The position numbers and the translations under genes are program-made. A DNA stretch of 64,000 nt, taken from contig JAGANL010000013.1 in the NCBI GenBank assembly GCA_017624235.1, positions 1 to 64,000 of the forward strand, written 5' to 3'. This DNA is from Lachnospiraceae bacterium (GTDB taxonomy: Bacteria; Bacillota; Clostridia; Lachnospirales; Lachnospiraceae). Within the stretch, counting starts at the first letter, position 1. Each line of letters opens with the position of its first letter. Below are positions 54,072 to 63,773 of this stretch, piece by piece. Under the pieces are notes generated by a model. That model saw only the letters and a program-made list of their open reading frames with translations, did not search any database and had not been told where the DNA came from.

Positions 54072-56204
54072 CTATAACAGATATCCAAATTCCTCATCGG
54101 TCACTATCTTTCCATATTTCTCAAGACACCGCCTGATTGCATCTGCAATATGACTGTTCCGTATTCCGCTTCCTTCCTCTGCCGCCTGAACCGCCGCCTG
54201 CATCAAAACCTCTCTGATTTCGCTGCCCGCCATTTCAAAATTTTCAGCAAACCAGTCAAGCTCCAATTCTTCCTCTCTGGGAGCTGAAGCCGGAAGCATC
54301 TTGTGCCAAAGCAGCTTCCTTGCGGCTGCATCCGGAAATGGAAACGGAATCATATACTTGATACGGCGTTTGAACGCATCATCCATATTGTCCTTCAGAT
54401 TGGTTGCCAGAACCGAAATTCCTTCGTATTCTTCCAGCTTCTGCAGCAGATGTGCAACCTCTCCATTGGCACTCCGGTCATGTGAATCATTCACCTGTGT
54501 CCTTTTGGAAAAGAAAGCATCTGCCTCATCAAAGAAAAGCAGTGCATTGATATTGGCCGCCCGTTCAAACAGTTTTGAAATATTTTTTTCTGTCTCTCCG
54601 ATATATTTGCTCATCATCCTAGATAAATCAATGCGGTACAAATCCAGTCCCAGCTCATTGGCAAGCACCTGCGCTGCCATCGTTTTTCCGGTTCCCGGAG
54701 GTCCGTAAAACAAGGCGCATATTCCTTTGCCATAGGTGGTTTTTCCGTATAATCCCCAGTCCTCTCCTACCAAATTCCGAAACTTCATACGGCTGCAAAG
54801 TGCAGACAAAAGTTCTCTGGTTCCATCCGCTATCACCAGATCCTCGAAGCTGCAGGCTGCTTCCAGCAGCTGCGCATATCCACTCAAACGGTTTGCATGG
54901 TACTGTCTGAGTGCCCGGAGAATATCCCTTTCACTGACAGCTTCTCTTTCCTCCCCAATCCGATAAAACTCAGTGCTGTGGACTACCTGTTCGATTTCTC
55001 CAGCATTCAGTACATAACGGTTACCCAGCATGGAAATATCAAACTCTGCCTTTAACTCTCCCAAAAAGAAGCGCCATGCTTCCCTCCGTTTTCTGCCGTC
55101 TAACTCCTTCAGGACAATTTCCGCACTTTGAAGGTGCTCTCCAAGCTGCTTGGAAAGCCGGCCCGTGGTCGTAGCAAAAACCATCTCGCCACGTCTCTTC
55201 ATGTAGGAAAGAAGCTCCACCAGTATATCCCCTTCCTGTTCCGAAGCTTTCTTATCCTCCTCTTCCTTCCTTTCCGGACAGTCTGTAATGCAAAGAAAAG
55301 CATCCTCCAATAAAAGTTCAAGATAAAGCAGATCGCATACCTCTCTTATATCCGTCGCCCTCTGAAGACTGGAATGCTTTACAAAAAGCACCATTTTCTC
55401 ATTCTCTTCACTCAGACATTTTAATAAAAATTTTCTGCCGCTTCCCTCTCTCCCCTGAAGCAGCACTATATCCGGTCCGGGAGAGGCCTGAATCACTCTG
55501 TAAAGCTCCCGGGATTTCTGCTCATGAAAACTGATAAGCTTCCTGCCGTCCGGTTCATACCAGGTAATGGGGGTTCCCGCATCCGTCCCGGCCCTTTGTC
55601 CGTAAAAATACTGAAACAGCCGCTTTTTCAGTACCAGTGGTTCCTCCAATAAGGCTTCTCCCAAAACCGGTCTGCTTGTCTCAAAACATACTCTTAAAAA
55701 TTCCTGTTCTGCCAGCATATCCTGATATACTTCCGCACAGTCTCCTCCCAGCATAGCGATCAGGCTGCACACCAGTCCCCTGACCGCATACTGCCGCCCT
55801 GACTTTCCCTGAAGCTGTGCAAGCCTCCTGCCGTATCCTGCTTTCCGGTCACAGATGCTCCCCACAAGCAGACTCAGCTTCTGCCATCCGGAAAGTCCCA
55901 TCCGTTCTGCAAATTCTGCAAAAGGCAGCCTGACATCCGGCGCAGTCTCCCGAATACGGCTTTCGATATGTTCCCCAATCTGTTTTGCCGCTCTCCGGTA
56001 CTGTGCTGTCTCATCCGCAGCCAGCCGGGCTATTTGGGACTCCTGCAGCTCCCAAAGCCCGATTCCCTTCTGCTCCTGCAAATCCTCTGCCATAGAAAAC
56101 AAGACATCAAGCGCCAGATACAATTCTTCCATCAGCCCGCTGCAGTCTGTATATCCCCATATACGCATGTCCTCATCAAAAAAATTTTCATAGAACAGTT
56201 TCAA
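54072..56204 (-). CDS. AAA+ ATPase of the contractile injection system (Afp15/Pvc15-like)
   Basis: 710 residues from a TTG start with AAGGAG seven bases upstream. Two ATPase-like modules: an N-terminal region with a degenerate P-loop (LLQGREGSGRKFLLK, about residue 255), and a C-terminal AAA+ domain with Walker A FYGPPGTGKTMAAQVLANELG near residue 500, Walker B ALLFFDEADAFFSKR, sensor 1 VLATNLKDNMDDAFKRRIKY and a C-terminal helical lid. Such ATPases are a hallmark of extracellular contractile injection systems, with a proposed role in assembly or loading. It starts 19 bases after the preceding gene and ends 11 before the giant protein. Confidence 0.9.
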   Translation of the reverse strand: MKLFYENFFDEDMRIWGYTDCSGLMEELYLALDVLFSMAEDLQEQKGIGLWELQESQIARLAADETAQYRRAAKQIGEHIESRIRETAPDVRLPFAEFAERMGLSGWQKLSLLVGSICDRKAGYGRRLAQLQGKSGRQYAVRGLVCSLIAMLGGDCAEVYQDMLAEQEFLRVCFETSRPVLGEALLEEPLVLKKRLFQYFYGQRAGTDAGTPITWYEPDGRKLISFHEQKSRELYRVIQASPGPDIVLLQGREGSGRKFLLKCLSEENEKMVLFVKHSSLQRATDIREVCDLLYLELLLEDAFLCITDCPERKEEEDKKASEQEGDILVELLSYMKRRGEMVFATTTGRLSKQLGEHLQSAEIVLKELDGRKRREAWRFFLGELKAEFDISMLGNRYVLNAGEIEQVVHSTEFYRIGEEREAVSERDILRALRQYHANRLSGYAQLLEAACSFEDLVIADGTRELLSALCSRMKFRNLVGEDWGLYGKTTYGKGICALFYGPPGTGKTMAAQVLANELGLDLYRIDLSRMMSKYIGETEKNISKLFERAANINALLFFDEADAFFSKRTQVNDSHDRSANGEVAHLLQKLEEYEGISVLATNLKDNMDDAFKRRIKYMIPFPFPDAAARKLLWHKMLPASAPREEELELDWFAENFEMAGSEIREVLMQAAVQAAEEGSGIRNSHIADAIRRCLEKYGKIVTDEEFGYLL

Positions 56205-56223
56205 GTGACTCTCCTTCCCCCTG

Positions 56224-56949
56224 TCAGTAATCCTGCCGATTCTCCTGCCCTTCCCTGATACCGGAAACCGGCTTCTCTTTTCCGTCTACCCAGACTCTGC
56301 ATCTGCCATTTTCCTCCGGAAATAAAGAAAACGGCAGATAATAGCTCCCATCTGCCTCAACCGGTACATCAAAAAGACTGCACAAGAGCGTCCTTCCCTT
56401 TTGATAGGAGTACTTAAGCGGCTCCTCCAGCGTATAGCATAAGCCCTCCTGCTCATTTTCCTCCTGCAGCACAATCCTCTCCTGTGCACCATTCTCTCCC
56501 AACAGATAAAATTGCCTTCCCTCTCGTATTTCCTGCGAAGGATACAATACCAGCGTACGCTCTCCCTGCTTTGCATCGGCCGCTATCCTTCCTTCTGTGC
56601 CCTTTCTCTGGGTCAGAACCGTCAGCTTCTTTCCGCTGCATCGGCCGCTCAATGCAGTGATCCGTCTGCCCACACTCTGCTGCTCTCTGGTCGGAAGCAG
56701 AAAAACAGGAAAAAATGCCGCATCCTTTCCGGTAATATTCAGTTCTACAGTCTGATACCCTTTTCCGCCAATCCAGACACTGACCGGTTCATCCGGTAAA
56801 TCTGTCAGGACAAAGAAGCCACCCGGCTTTGCAAGCGCCATCCTTCCGTCTGCGACTCCCGCCCGGCATTGTCTGTAATCCACCGCCTGGCCGGTACAGG
56901 CATCCACTGCTGCGAGCACAACGCTCACCCTTCTTAGAATCCGATCCAT
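56224..56949 (-). CDS. Beta-sandwich (carboxypeptidase-regulatory-like) protein in the injection-system operon
   Basis: 241 residues. N-terminal half resembles a carboxypeptidase-regulatory or Ig-like sandwich (VSVVLAAVDACTGQAV, KPGGFFVLTDLPDEPVSVWIGGKGYQTVELNI). The C-terminal half looks like a second beta module ending VPVEADGSYYLPFSLFPEENGRCRVWVDG. It begins three bases after the DUF4255 gene. Position suggests a minor tail, cap or fibre-associated part; no firm homologue recalled. Confidence 0.65.
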   Translation of the reverse strand: MDRILRRVSVVLAAVDACTGQAVDYRQCRAGVADGRMALAKPGGFFVLTDLPDEPVSVWIGGKGYQTVELNITGKDAAFFPVFLLPTREQQSVGRRITALSGRCSGKKLTVLTQRKGTEGRIAADAKQGERTLVLYPSQEIREGRQFYLLGENGAQERIVLQEENEQEGLCYTLEEPLKYSYQKGRTLLCSLFDVPVEADGSYYLPFSLFPEENGRCRVWVDGKEKPVSGIREGQENRQDY

Positions 56950-56952
56950 CTT

Positions 56953-57537
56953 TTATCTTCCTTTTCTTGCGTCCAAAATAGGGGATATTGTAATATCCGT
57001 CTGCGTAACCCTGCTAACTGCCCTTTCTCTTCCGGACTCTATCATAACCGGCGACACCTTATAGAAAAGTGACAGCTTATAGGGCACCCCCTGAAAATTC
57101 CAGATTCTCGATTTTTCCTCCGTGGAAATGCGCAGCAGCTGTATATGCAGATCCATTCCTCCATTTTCCTGCCCTTCTCCTGCAGGTATCAATGTATTAT
57201 TATGGAAAATCTGTACCACACCACCCAGAATTCTCTCTTCCTGCGCCATTCTGAATTTCAAGTCTCCGGCAGAATATGCTGTAATCATATAAAAAAGGTT
57301 CAGATACACCGGTGGATACATCTGTCTGTTGACATGAGTATTCAACATGCCTCTCTGATGCAGCTCCTCACATTCCTGTATATCATACAAAAACAGGCCC
57401 AGTGATACATCTCCATGCTCCTCAGGACTGCGAAGCCCGATATCACTTTCATTTTTCAGAACATCCGGAACCAGTTCTTTCTGCAATAAACCGATCAGCC
57501 GTTCACTGGTATCCGCTATCCCCGTATATTTTATCAT
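56953..57537 (-). CDS. DUF4255 / Pvc16-type tail terminator
   Basis: 194 residues from the ATG at 57537 (AAGGAGAGCAG upstream; the in-frame ATG at 57561 directly follows the previous stop). It carries the family pattern: GIADTSERLIGLLQKELVP at the start, SLGLFLYDIQECEELHQRG, the block PPVYLNLFYMITAYSAG, then EERILGGVVQIFHNNTLI and YKLSLFYKVSPVMI. By analogy with Afp16/Pvc16 it caps the inner tube and sets its length at the distal end. Confidence 0.88.
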   Translation of the reverse strand: MIKYTGIADTSERLIGLLQKELVPDVLKNESDIGLRSPEEHGDVSLGLFLYDIQECEELHQRGMLNTHVNRQMYPPVYLNLFYMITAYSAGDLKFRMAQEERILGGVVQIFHNNTLIPAGEGQENGGMDLHIQLLRISTEEKSRIWNFQGVPYKLSLFYKVSPVMIESGRERAVSRVTQTDITISPILDARKGR

Positions 57538-57562
57538 ACTGCTCTCCTTCTCCTTCCGCAAT

Positions 57563-58633
57563 TTACCGTATATAATACGAATCCATCACAGCCCCTCTGT
57601 CAATAGAAGCTTCCGATGCCTGATAGAGTTTTGCATTCCGATCCATATAACAGTAAGAATCCATGCGGCTCTGTTCACTCAAAAATACAAGGCTCAACCG
57701 GGTTCTTACCGGCTTAAACTGCTTTAACAGGAACAAAAGTCTTGCCTTTTCCTTCTCCTGCCCGTCACATTGAACCAATACTGTAACATCCTGAGGAGAA
57801 TCACCATAGAGCCTGTTATAGACCTCTTTTTCCTCTTCCTCCAGCTTCACCTGCAAAAGCCCCCGCTCTACAATGACCGCCTCTTTGGAAAGCACCATTT
57901 CCACCAGTCTGGAAACCGCTTCTCTGGTGCCCTTGATCCGATTCAATGCATAAGCATTTTTTACCAGCTCTCTGAGCAGTTCCTCCTCCAGAAATTCCCC
58001 GTCCAGTTCCATGCCGAGCCATTCTGCATACTGGTACAAAAACTGCCTCGGTGCCGTATCAAGGTCCAGCCATTTATGCACCTCGTCGATTTCTCTCTGA
58101 AAATCCTGATAAAGCGTCGAAAATACCGAGAGATAGCGATGCAAAAATCCGCCCTCTTCCCGGTATATTTCCGGAAAGGTGTTAAGAAAGGAATCCCCGA
58201 TTCCTTCCACACGAATATTGCGTAAGACTCCGCCGCTGCTGCCGGAAACCTCGATCAAAATCCACAGATATTTTCCACATAGCTCATAAAGCAGCATATC
58301 CTGACAGTTTACTCCACATAGATGTCCCTCACGCTCAAACAGCAACTTTCGTTCTGACGCCTCTGCGTCCTCAAAACAGGCCTCCACTGCCTCTTTCTCA
58401 TCCGCAGCAAAAGCCCAGACTCTGCAGACAGCTTCCTCTGACAGCTCATATTCCAGATGCAGCCTGCCCCACCTGTGTCCCTTTTTCTCTGCCACAAGTG
58501 CGGGCAGGAATATTCTGCGGCAAAATACATCTTTCTCCAGAAAAAGTATGCCGCCCTTTCCTGTCCGCATGCCGGTTATTTTGCTTTTGGACAATCTGCT
58601 GTCCCCTATTTCATAGGTTTTCATTTTTCCCAT
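57563..58633 (-). CDS. Phage tail protein, Tail_P2_I / TIGR02242 type baseplate component
   Basis: 356 residues. N-terminal beta-rich region of about 150 residues, then the tail-protein core: FLNTFPEIYREEGGFLHRYLSVFSTLYQDFQREIDEVHKWLDLDTAPRQFLYQYAEWLGMELDG, LLRELVKNAYALNRIKGTREAVSRLVEMVL. Connects baseplate and fibre in P2-type tails and their injection-system relatives. Follows the second baseplate-J gene by 24 bases. Confidence 0.88.
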   Translation of the reverse strand: MGKMKTYEIGDSRLSKSKITGMRTGKGGILFLEKDVFCRRIFLPALVAEKKGHRWGRLHLEYELSEEAVCRVWAFAADEKEAVEACFEDAEASERKLLFEREGHLCGVNCQDMLLYELCGKYLWILIEVSGSSGGVLRNIRVEGIGDSFLNTFPEIYREEGGFLHRYLSVFSTLYQDFQREIDEVHKWLDLDTAPRQFLYQYAEWLGMELDGEFLEEELLRELVKNAYALNRIKGTREAVSRLVEMVLSKEAVIVERGLLQVKLEEEEKEVYNRLYGDSPQDVTVLVQCDGQEKEKARLLFLLKQFKPVRTRLSLVFLSEQSRMDSYCYMDRNAKLYQASEASIDRGAVMDSYYIR

Positions 58634-58657
58634 CTGTCGCGCTCCCTGTCTCTCTGA

Positions 58658-60766
58658 TTACCTCTTTCTGCTGTACTCCAACTCCAGTCTGCCCGGACAG
58701 CATAAGCAGCTTCCGTGCATCTGTATATCCGCTCCCTGCATGCTTACGCTATTCCATACCTGTGGCTGAATTACCAGGTGATAAATCTCCTCCACACAGT
58801 CAAGCGCCTCCAGCCTGCTGCATATTTCATGAAAGGAAATGGTCGTTCCAAAATCGCGATCCGACGATACGCAGTCTAACATCTTGCAGAGCACTTCCTC
58901 CACCTGTTCCTTACAATTCTCATAAAAGGGCTTTACATGAATCGTACCGCTGACATCCACGGGCACATAAACCGGCTCCAGCAATCTGACCTTTACAGAC
59001 AGCATCCTCCGCTTTGCAATTTCCTTTTCAATTACCCTCCGGTACACTGCCGGAAGCTTCGGAAACGGCTCTGTTCCATATGGCTTAACTGCAATACAGA
59101 CCTCATTTTTTCCTGCGCAGGCAAAGGCTCTTACCTTCTGGATACCAAGACCCGGAATACTCCGGATCATCTCCTCATAATCCGTCCGGTTTACCAGTCC
59201 GGCCGGTTTCCGTATATCTTCCGCAAACCGTCTTCCTGTCTCCCGTATATCTTCCTGCCACCTTCCGCCAAAGCCGGAAACCGGATTATAAAATACCGCC
59301 GTTTCTTCTTTTGAGGTACAATGAAATGTATTACCGGATCGGATATTTCCCTTCTCACCCATGTGAACCGCACAGCCGCACACGAACAACTCCGCTTCCT
59401 CATAATCGCCGGCATCCTCAATCCGAATGGCTCCCTCTTCTTCCAGCAGCGTATATTCTAACGCGCCCCCGCCCTTCTCACCAGGGCGGAAGAACTGATA
59501 TTTTTCATGACCGTCCGATTTCCTCAGGCATGCAGCGATAAAAAAGCTCTCCGAAAGGATATGCCGAAACGGACTTAATGACAGAATCTGATCCTTGTAC
59601 CCATATACGATACCAATTTTATAGTGCAACATCATCTGGCTGCTTCGAAGCACTAAAACAGCACATGGCCTGTCCTCCGATCCCTTTCCGGCAAACCTGC
59701 TTCCCGACAGGCTAAACCGGTATATGCCATCTGCTTCCTTTTTCCAGCAAAAGCTCCGTTCCTTTCCGGTTTCTTCCTGATTTGTTTCGGAATACTCATA
59801 GTAAAAACCATCCTGCTCCAAGCCATAGACCGAAAGATAGTGGTTCTCAAGCATGGCATTTCTTACAGTAGCCTGCTCTCCCTGCTCCAAAAAGAGTGTA
59901 GCTGCCAGCGTATCCTTCTGCCTGACAGGGAATAGGGATTCTGTAACCGAAATGACTCTGGGAGACACATCATATTCTGCTCTGGTCAGTCTGCACCGAA
60001 GTACACAGCCTTCCTCTGCAAGCCTTAAATCCGGACAGCTCTCTGCCTCCGGCATCCGAAATGCAATCATACCATCCTGCAAAAAGGCTCCGCTTTCATC
60101 CAAATACTCAATCTGCTGATAACCATTCCTTGTATACAGACTCCATTCCAGATCTGCAAAAAGCTTTCCTGCTTCGCCGGACATCCGGTTTCTTGGAAAT
60201 TTATTTTTCGTTCGTACCAATATCCGAAGCCATTCTCCAGCAGATGGAATGGACCGCATAATCAGATACAGACAGTCTCCCTGCTTTGGCAGCCTGCCGA
60301 ACAGTTCAATGCTACCCGGCGTCGTTTCCCTAAGCTGTTCGGTAAGCTCACACCGCTCCCCGTCCGTTTCCCGGAAAATCCCAAGAATCTCTTTTCCTTC
60401 CGTATCCTGCTCCTGCTCAGTCTCAAAGCATAAATCACCTGCATACAGCTTCTGATTTGGAAGAAGTTTGTCAGATCCTGCTTTTTTCTCTCCCGACAGA
60501 TAAACGGTTGCTGCCTGCCCTTTTTGTCTGGTAAAGCCTGCCATGGCGCAGAGTTTCTCCAATACGGCATCACTGACCGTATCAAAACCACTTCTTTGCA
60601 GCGCCTGAAAAGCGGTCAGATTTTCCAATATGGTAATACCCGGATCTGAAACATTATGATTTGTCCATTCACTGTCATACAAAAGAATCTGTGACATTGC
60701 GGCCTGCATCATCTGCCCAAATTCCTTTGCATCCGCTCCTTCTTCCTTCTTTCTAACGTTCAGCAT
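58658..60766 (-). CDS. Baseplate J-like protein, second copy (Afp12-like position)
   Basis: 702 residues from the ATG at 60766 (GGAGG eight bases upstream, inside the end of the first J gene; 14-base overlap). Long upstream ATG-headed extensions to 60928 lie within the other gene and are rejected. N-terminal NHNVSDPGITILENLTAFQALQRSGFDTVSDAVLEKLCAMAGFTR, then a large insertion, then the J-type C-terminus (FYNPVSGFGGRWQEDIRETGRRFAEDIRKPAGLVNRTDYEEMIRSIPGLGIQKVRAF and the ending EICSRLEALDCVEEIYHL). Wedge protein of the baseplate, paralogue of the next gene. Confidence 0.85.
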   Translation of the reverse strand: MLNVRKKEEGADAKEFGQMMQAAMSQILLYDSEWTNHNVSDPGITILENLTAFQALQRSGFDTVSDAVLEKLCAMAGFTRQKGQAATVYLSGEKKAGSDKLLPNQKLYAGDLCFETEQEQDTEGKEILGIFRETDGERCELTEQLRETTPGSIELFGRLPKQGDCLYLIMRSIPSAGEWLRILVRTKNKFPRNRMSGEAGKLFADLEWSLYTRNGYQQIEYLDESGAFLQDGMIAFRMPEAESCPDLRLAEEGCVLRCRLTRAEYDVSPRVISVTESLFPVRQKDTLAATLFLEQGEQATVRNAMLENHYLSVYGLEQDGFYYEYSETNQEETGKERSFCWKKEADGIYRFSLSGSRFAGKGSEDRPCAVLVLRSSQMMLHYKIGIVYGYKDQILSLSPFRHILSESFFIAACLRKSDGHEKYQFFRPGEKGGGALEYTLLEEEGAIRIEDAGDYEEAELFVCGCAVHMGEKGNIRSGNTFHCTSKEETAVFYNPVSGFGGRWQEDIRETGRRFAEDIRKPAGLVNRTDYEEMIRSIPGLGIQKVRAFACAGKNEVCIAVKPYGTEPFPKLPAVYRRVIEKEIAKRRMLSVKVRLLEPVYVPVDVSGTIHVKPFYENCKEQVEEVLCKMLDCVSSDRDFGTTISFHEICSRLEALDCVEEIYHLVIQPQVWNSVSMQGADIQMHGSCLCCPGRLELEYSRKR

Positions 60767-63700
60767 CCTGCATTCCTCCATTGATATAGATGTGATGCTC
60801 TCCATTGCAGCATACTGCAAACGGATTGCCTCCCGCCTTCTCAAACGGTATTTCATGTACACCACCGGCGTCCGGACAGGCTGCCGTAATCGAATAGCAT
60901 TCCACACGACACCCTTTTTCCATAGCATGCAGCATCATACCGATCTGTTCCTCCCTTGGGAAATTACCAATCTGCCAGCCCCGTCCCGGCTCATTTCCCG
61001 GCTCCAGATATGCCTCAATCTTCCTTAACCACTGTCTGCGCAATTCCAGTCCATTTCCTATATCCGGCACACTCAGCCACAGTTCAATACTGACCTGTAT
61101 AAAAACCGGCTCCTCAATGCGGATTTCCGTTTCCTGACAATCCAATTCGCAATGCTCTGTCAGATATTTTTGCAATTCACGTCTCAGCCTGTAAAAAGAA
61201 TACGTCCCCTCTTTGTAATCTTTCATCAAAACAACCAGATTGATCAGGCGGTCCATCCTTTTTCCGTACCGGTCCACTCCGCATACACATGCCGCCTGAG
61301 CCACATTTTCAGAGAAGGTAAGCGTCTCTCTGACATAATCATTTTCCGATACCAGTCGTTTTCTGCTACTGACGATATTGCTGCTCCTTTTGAGTGCATT
61401 GTCCATGCTTTCCAGATCACTCCCGCCAAAACCGGCAACCGGATTATATATTTCCGATATAAACAGCATGTTTCCATGGAAACCGTTTATGCTGCCTGCA
61501 GACACATTTCCCTGACTGCCTTTGCAGCTGTGCCGTATGACGCGGAAAGCCGTATCCGATGTATTGCGCGGAATTCTGACACGGATTCCATCTCCGAAAA
61601 CAATCCGGTTATTGACACGGTCAATCTGATAAAGCCTGGCACCATTTTGCGCCTCTAAAAAGCTGTCAGCCTCTTCCCATTTGATATAAAATTCGGAAAT
61701 TTCACCCATATAGTCATATTCTGCCTGAACTCTGTCCGGCATTTCCCGAAGCATTTGTTCCATCTGACCGCGGCTCAATTCCTGCCACTCATTGACCCAC
61801 ACATCAGCGCTCAATGTATTTTCGCCATAAAGAGGGAACGACATATTCGGTACGACAGCATCCATATAGTAGTCCTCCGGTCTGGAAGTCTCCACATTAT
61901 GTACCATAACCGCATTTGGCAAAATCTCTTTGATGAAATCTCCCGAATGTTCCAGTTCTTCCCGGTTTCCTGCAGGGTCTGCCAGTCGGAGCCAGTACCG
62001 GGAAATGCCCTCCACCTCCTGCCGTCCCAGATCTGACGGCGGCTCGAACACCACAATACCGGAACGCCTCAGATTTCCGGTGTAGTCCGACATACGCAGC
62101 TCTTTAAAGCCGTTTCCGGTGCTGTACTGCCATTCAATCCTGCCGTTTTGCGCACATTCCTCCTCACACAGTCTGAAAAAAAGACTGACCGGTCCCTGCT
62201 GCCACTTCTTTTGAAATCCAATATACAGAGCATTTCCGGAATAGGGAAATGTCCGAAACGCACTGCACCTTTCCCCTCTTTTGAGAAATGGAGTCAAATC
62301 CTCGTAACAGGTTCCGCTCAATTGCCCTGCTCCGTCTGGCTGCATAGCCTGTCCGTTATAGCTGTAAACAATTTTCAGATCGTGAATCACCGGAATATAA
62401 TGAATGGCCGGACGCATATAACAGTGTTCTGCCTGAACGACACGAAGCCGCAGACAGTGTCCTTCATATGCTCCAATCTGTACCGCCTGCCAGTCATGCG
62501 GTGCCTGGAACACAATCTGCTGTCTTCCGGCATTCTCCCGTGCTCCAAACATCCGGTCCGTCTGTCTCTCTGTCTGAAGTCTTTTCCAGCCGGTTCCATT
62601 AAAATACTCATAGCTCACTTCCCCTGCCATGCACAAAAACGGCCGTTCATATTCCTGATATCTCGGTCTTTTCCGAACGATAGGCAGTTTTTCTTCCGCC
62701 TCCTCCTCACGAAACGCAAACCTCTTCTCTTCGAAGGACAGGCCGAACTCCAGAACAATTTGTGCTCCTCTTCTGGAAAAAACGGTATCCTGCCCGATAT
62801 AGCACTCCTGATACAGTGCAAGCTCTTCTCCAAACGGTCTAAAGCACCCTGTCTGCTGCTCTGCCGTACCATCATAGATATATTCAGCTCCTGTGCTGAG
62901 AGAATCTCCAAACAATTCAATTGACTTAAGACACACCTTTTGGGCAGCTCCCTGCTGTTTCAAAACAAGCGCTCCCATCTCGCGGCCGTCTCTGACCACC
63001 TTTTTAGCTGCTCCGGCCTTATACACAAGGATACGGTCGCCCTCTTTACGTACCTGCTCTGCCTCTGTCAATCCCTCCTCACTATAATAGAAAAAGCGAT
63101 ATCCGGAGGGATTCGAAAATAAACCGGCAAGCTCCTCTGAGGAACGATCCCCCTGAAAACGGATTCCAATCTGTGCGCCTGCACGATCAAACAGATATTC
63201 ATGATACAATACCAGCTCCTGCTTCCAGATTTCGCTTCCGTTTTCCCGCTGCTCGTTTTCTTCCTGTTCATTCTTCTCCGGCAAATCCTCCGGAAACAGA
63301 GTCGCTTCCCTCAGTTCCCCTGCATAAGAAATAATGCTGTTGCTCCTTTCCGAAATTCCAATCAAATCGGTGGGCAAAGCTCCCGATACAGACAGATCGT
63401 GCATGGTCTCAAAGATCAGATTTTCTCCATCCTCCGTCTGTGCTGTCAGCTTGCTGCCTTTCCTTACCGTAATGCCGGATACATCCTGATCAGCCGGACT
63501 CATCACCACGATACTTTCTGCTGCCTTCGCCGGCTTTAGGGACACACCGAGCAGTTCGGCAAACGCAACTCGAAATCTGGAAAAAGAGCTGTTGAACAGA
63601 CGGATATTTTCTGCCGTCTGCCCCGCATAAATCAACGCAATAATAGAGCCGATGTCGGGCTGGTTTTCTGAAAAGTTCCATTCCGGTACATAGGATCTGG

Positions 63701-63773
63701 CTAACTCTCTAAACTGCTCTCCGATTTCCTCTGCTTTTCTCTCATCCAGCATATATTCATTCCATGCTGCCAT
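60753..63773 (-). CDS. Baseplate J-like protein, first copy (Afp11-like)
   Basis: 1006 residues from the ATG at 63773 (GAGGGTGA upstream; a GTG at 63782 is less suited). gp6/J-type: LARSYVPEWNFSENQPDIGSIIALIYAGQTAENIRLFN at the start, IVVMSPADQDVSGITVRKGSKLTAQTEDG, a large central insertion, IYNPVAGFGGSDLESMDNALKRSSNIVSSRKRLVSENDYVRETLTFSENVAQA in the C-terminal third, and a final beta domain. It overlaps the gp25 gene by 17 bases, indicating translational coupling. Confidence 0.88.
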   Translation of the reverse strand: MAAWNEYMLDERKAEEIGEQFRELARSYVPEWNFSENQPDIGSIIALIYAGQTAENIRLFNSSFSRFRVAFAELLGVSLKPAKAAESIVVMSPADQDVSGITVRKGSKLTAQTEDGENLIFETMHDLSVSGALPTDLIGISERSNSIISYAGELREATLFPEDLPEKNEQEENEQRENGSEIWKQELVLYHEYLFDRAGAQIGIRFQGDRSSEELAGLFSNPSGYRFFYYSEEGLTEAEQVRKEGDRILVYKAGAAKKVVRDGREMGALVLKQQGAAQKVCLKSIELFGDSLSTGAEYIYDGTAEQQTGCFRPFGEELALYQECYIGQDTVFSRRGAQIVLEFGLSFEEKRFAFREEEAEEKLPIVRKRPRYQEYERPFLCMAGEVSYEYFNGTGWKRLQTERQTDRMFGARENAGRQQIVFQAPHDWQAVQIGAYEGHCLRLRVVQAEHCYMRPAIHYIPVIHDLKIVYSYNGQAMQPDGAGQLSGTCYEDLTPFLKRGERCSAFRTFPYSGNALYIGFQKKWQQGPVSLFFRLCEEECAQNGRIEWQYSTGNGFKELRMSDYTGNLRRSGIVVFEPPSDLGRQEVEGISRYWLRLADPAGNREELEHSGDFIKEILPNAVMVHNVETSRPEDYYMDAVVPNMSFPLYGENTLSADVWVNEWQELSRGQMEQMLREMPDRVQAEYDYMGEISEFYIKWEEADSFLEAQNGARLYQIDRVNNRIVFGDGIRVRIPRNTSDTAFRVIRHSCKGSQGNVSAGSINGFHGNMLFISEIYNPVAGFGGSDLESMDNALKRSSNIVSSRKRLVSENDYVRETLTFSENVAQAACVCGVDRYGKRMDRLINLVVLMKDYKEGTYSFYRLRRELQKYLTEHCELDCQETEIRIEEPVFIQVSIELWLSVPDIGNGLELRRQWLRKIEAYLEPGNEPGRGWQIGNFPREEQIGMMLHAMEKGCRVECYSITAACPDAGGVHEIPFEKAGGNPFAVCCNGEHHIYINGGMQDAER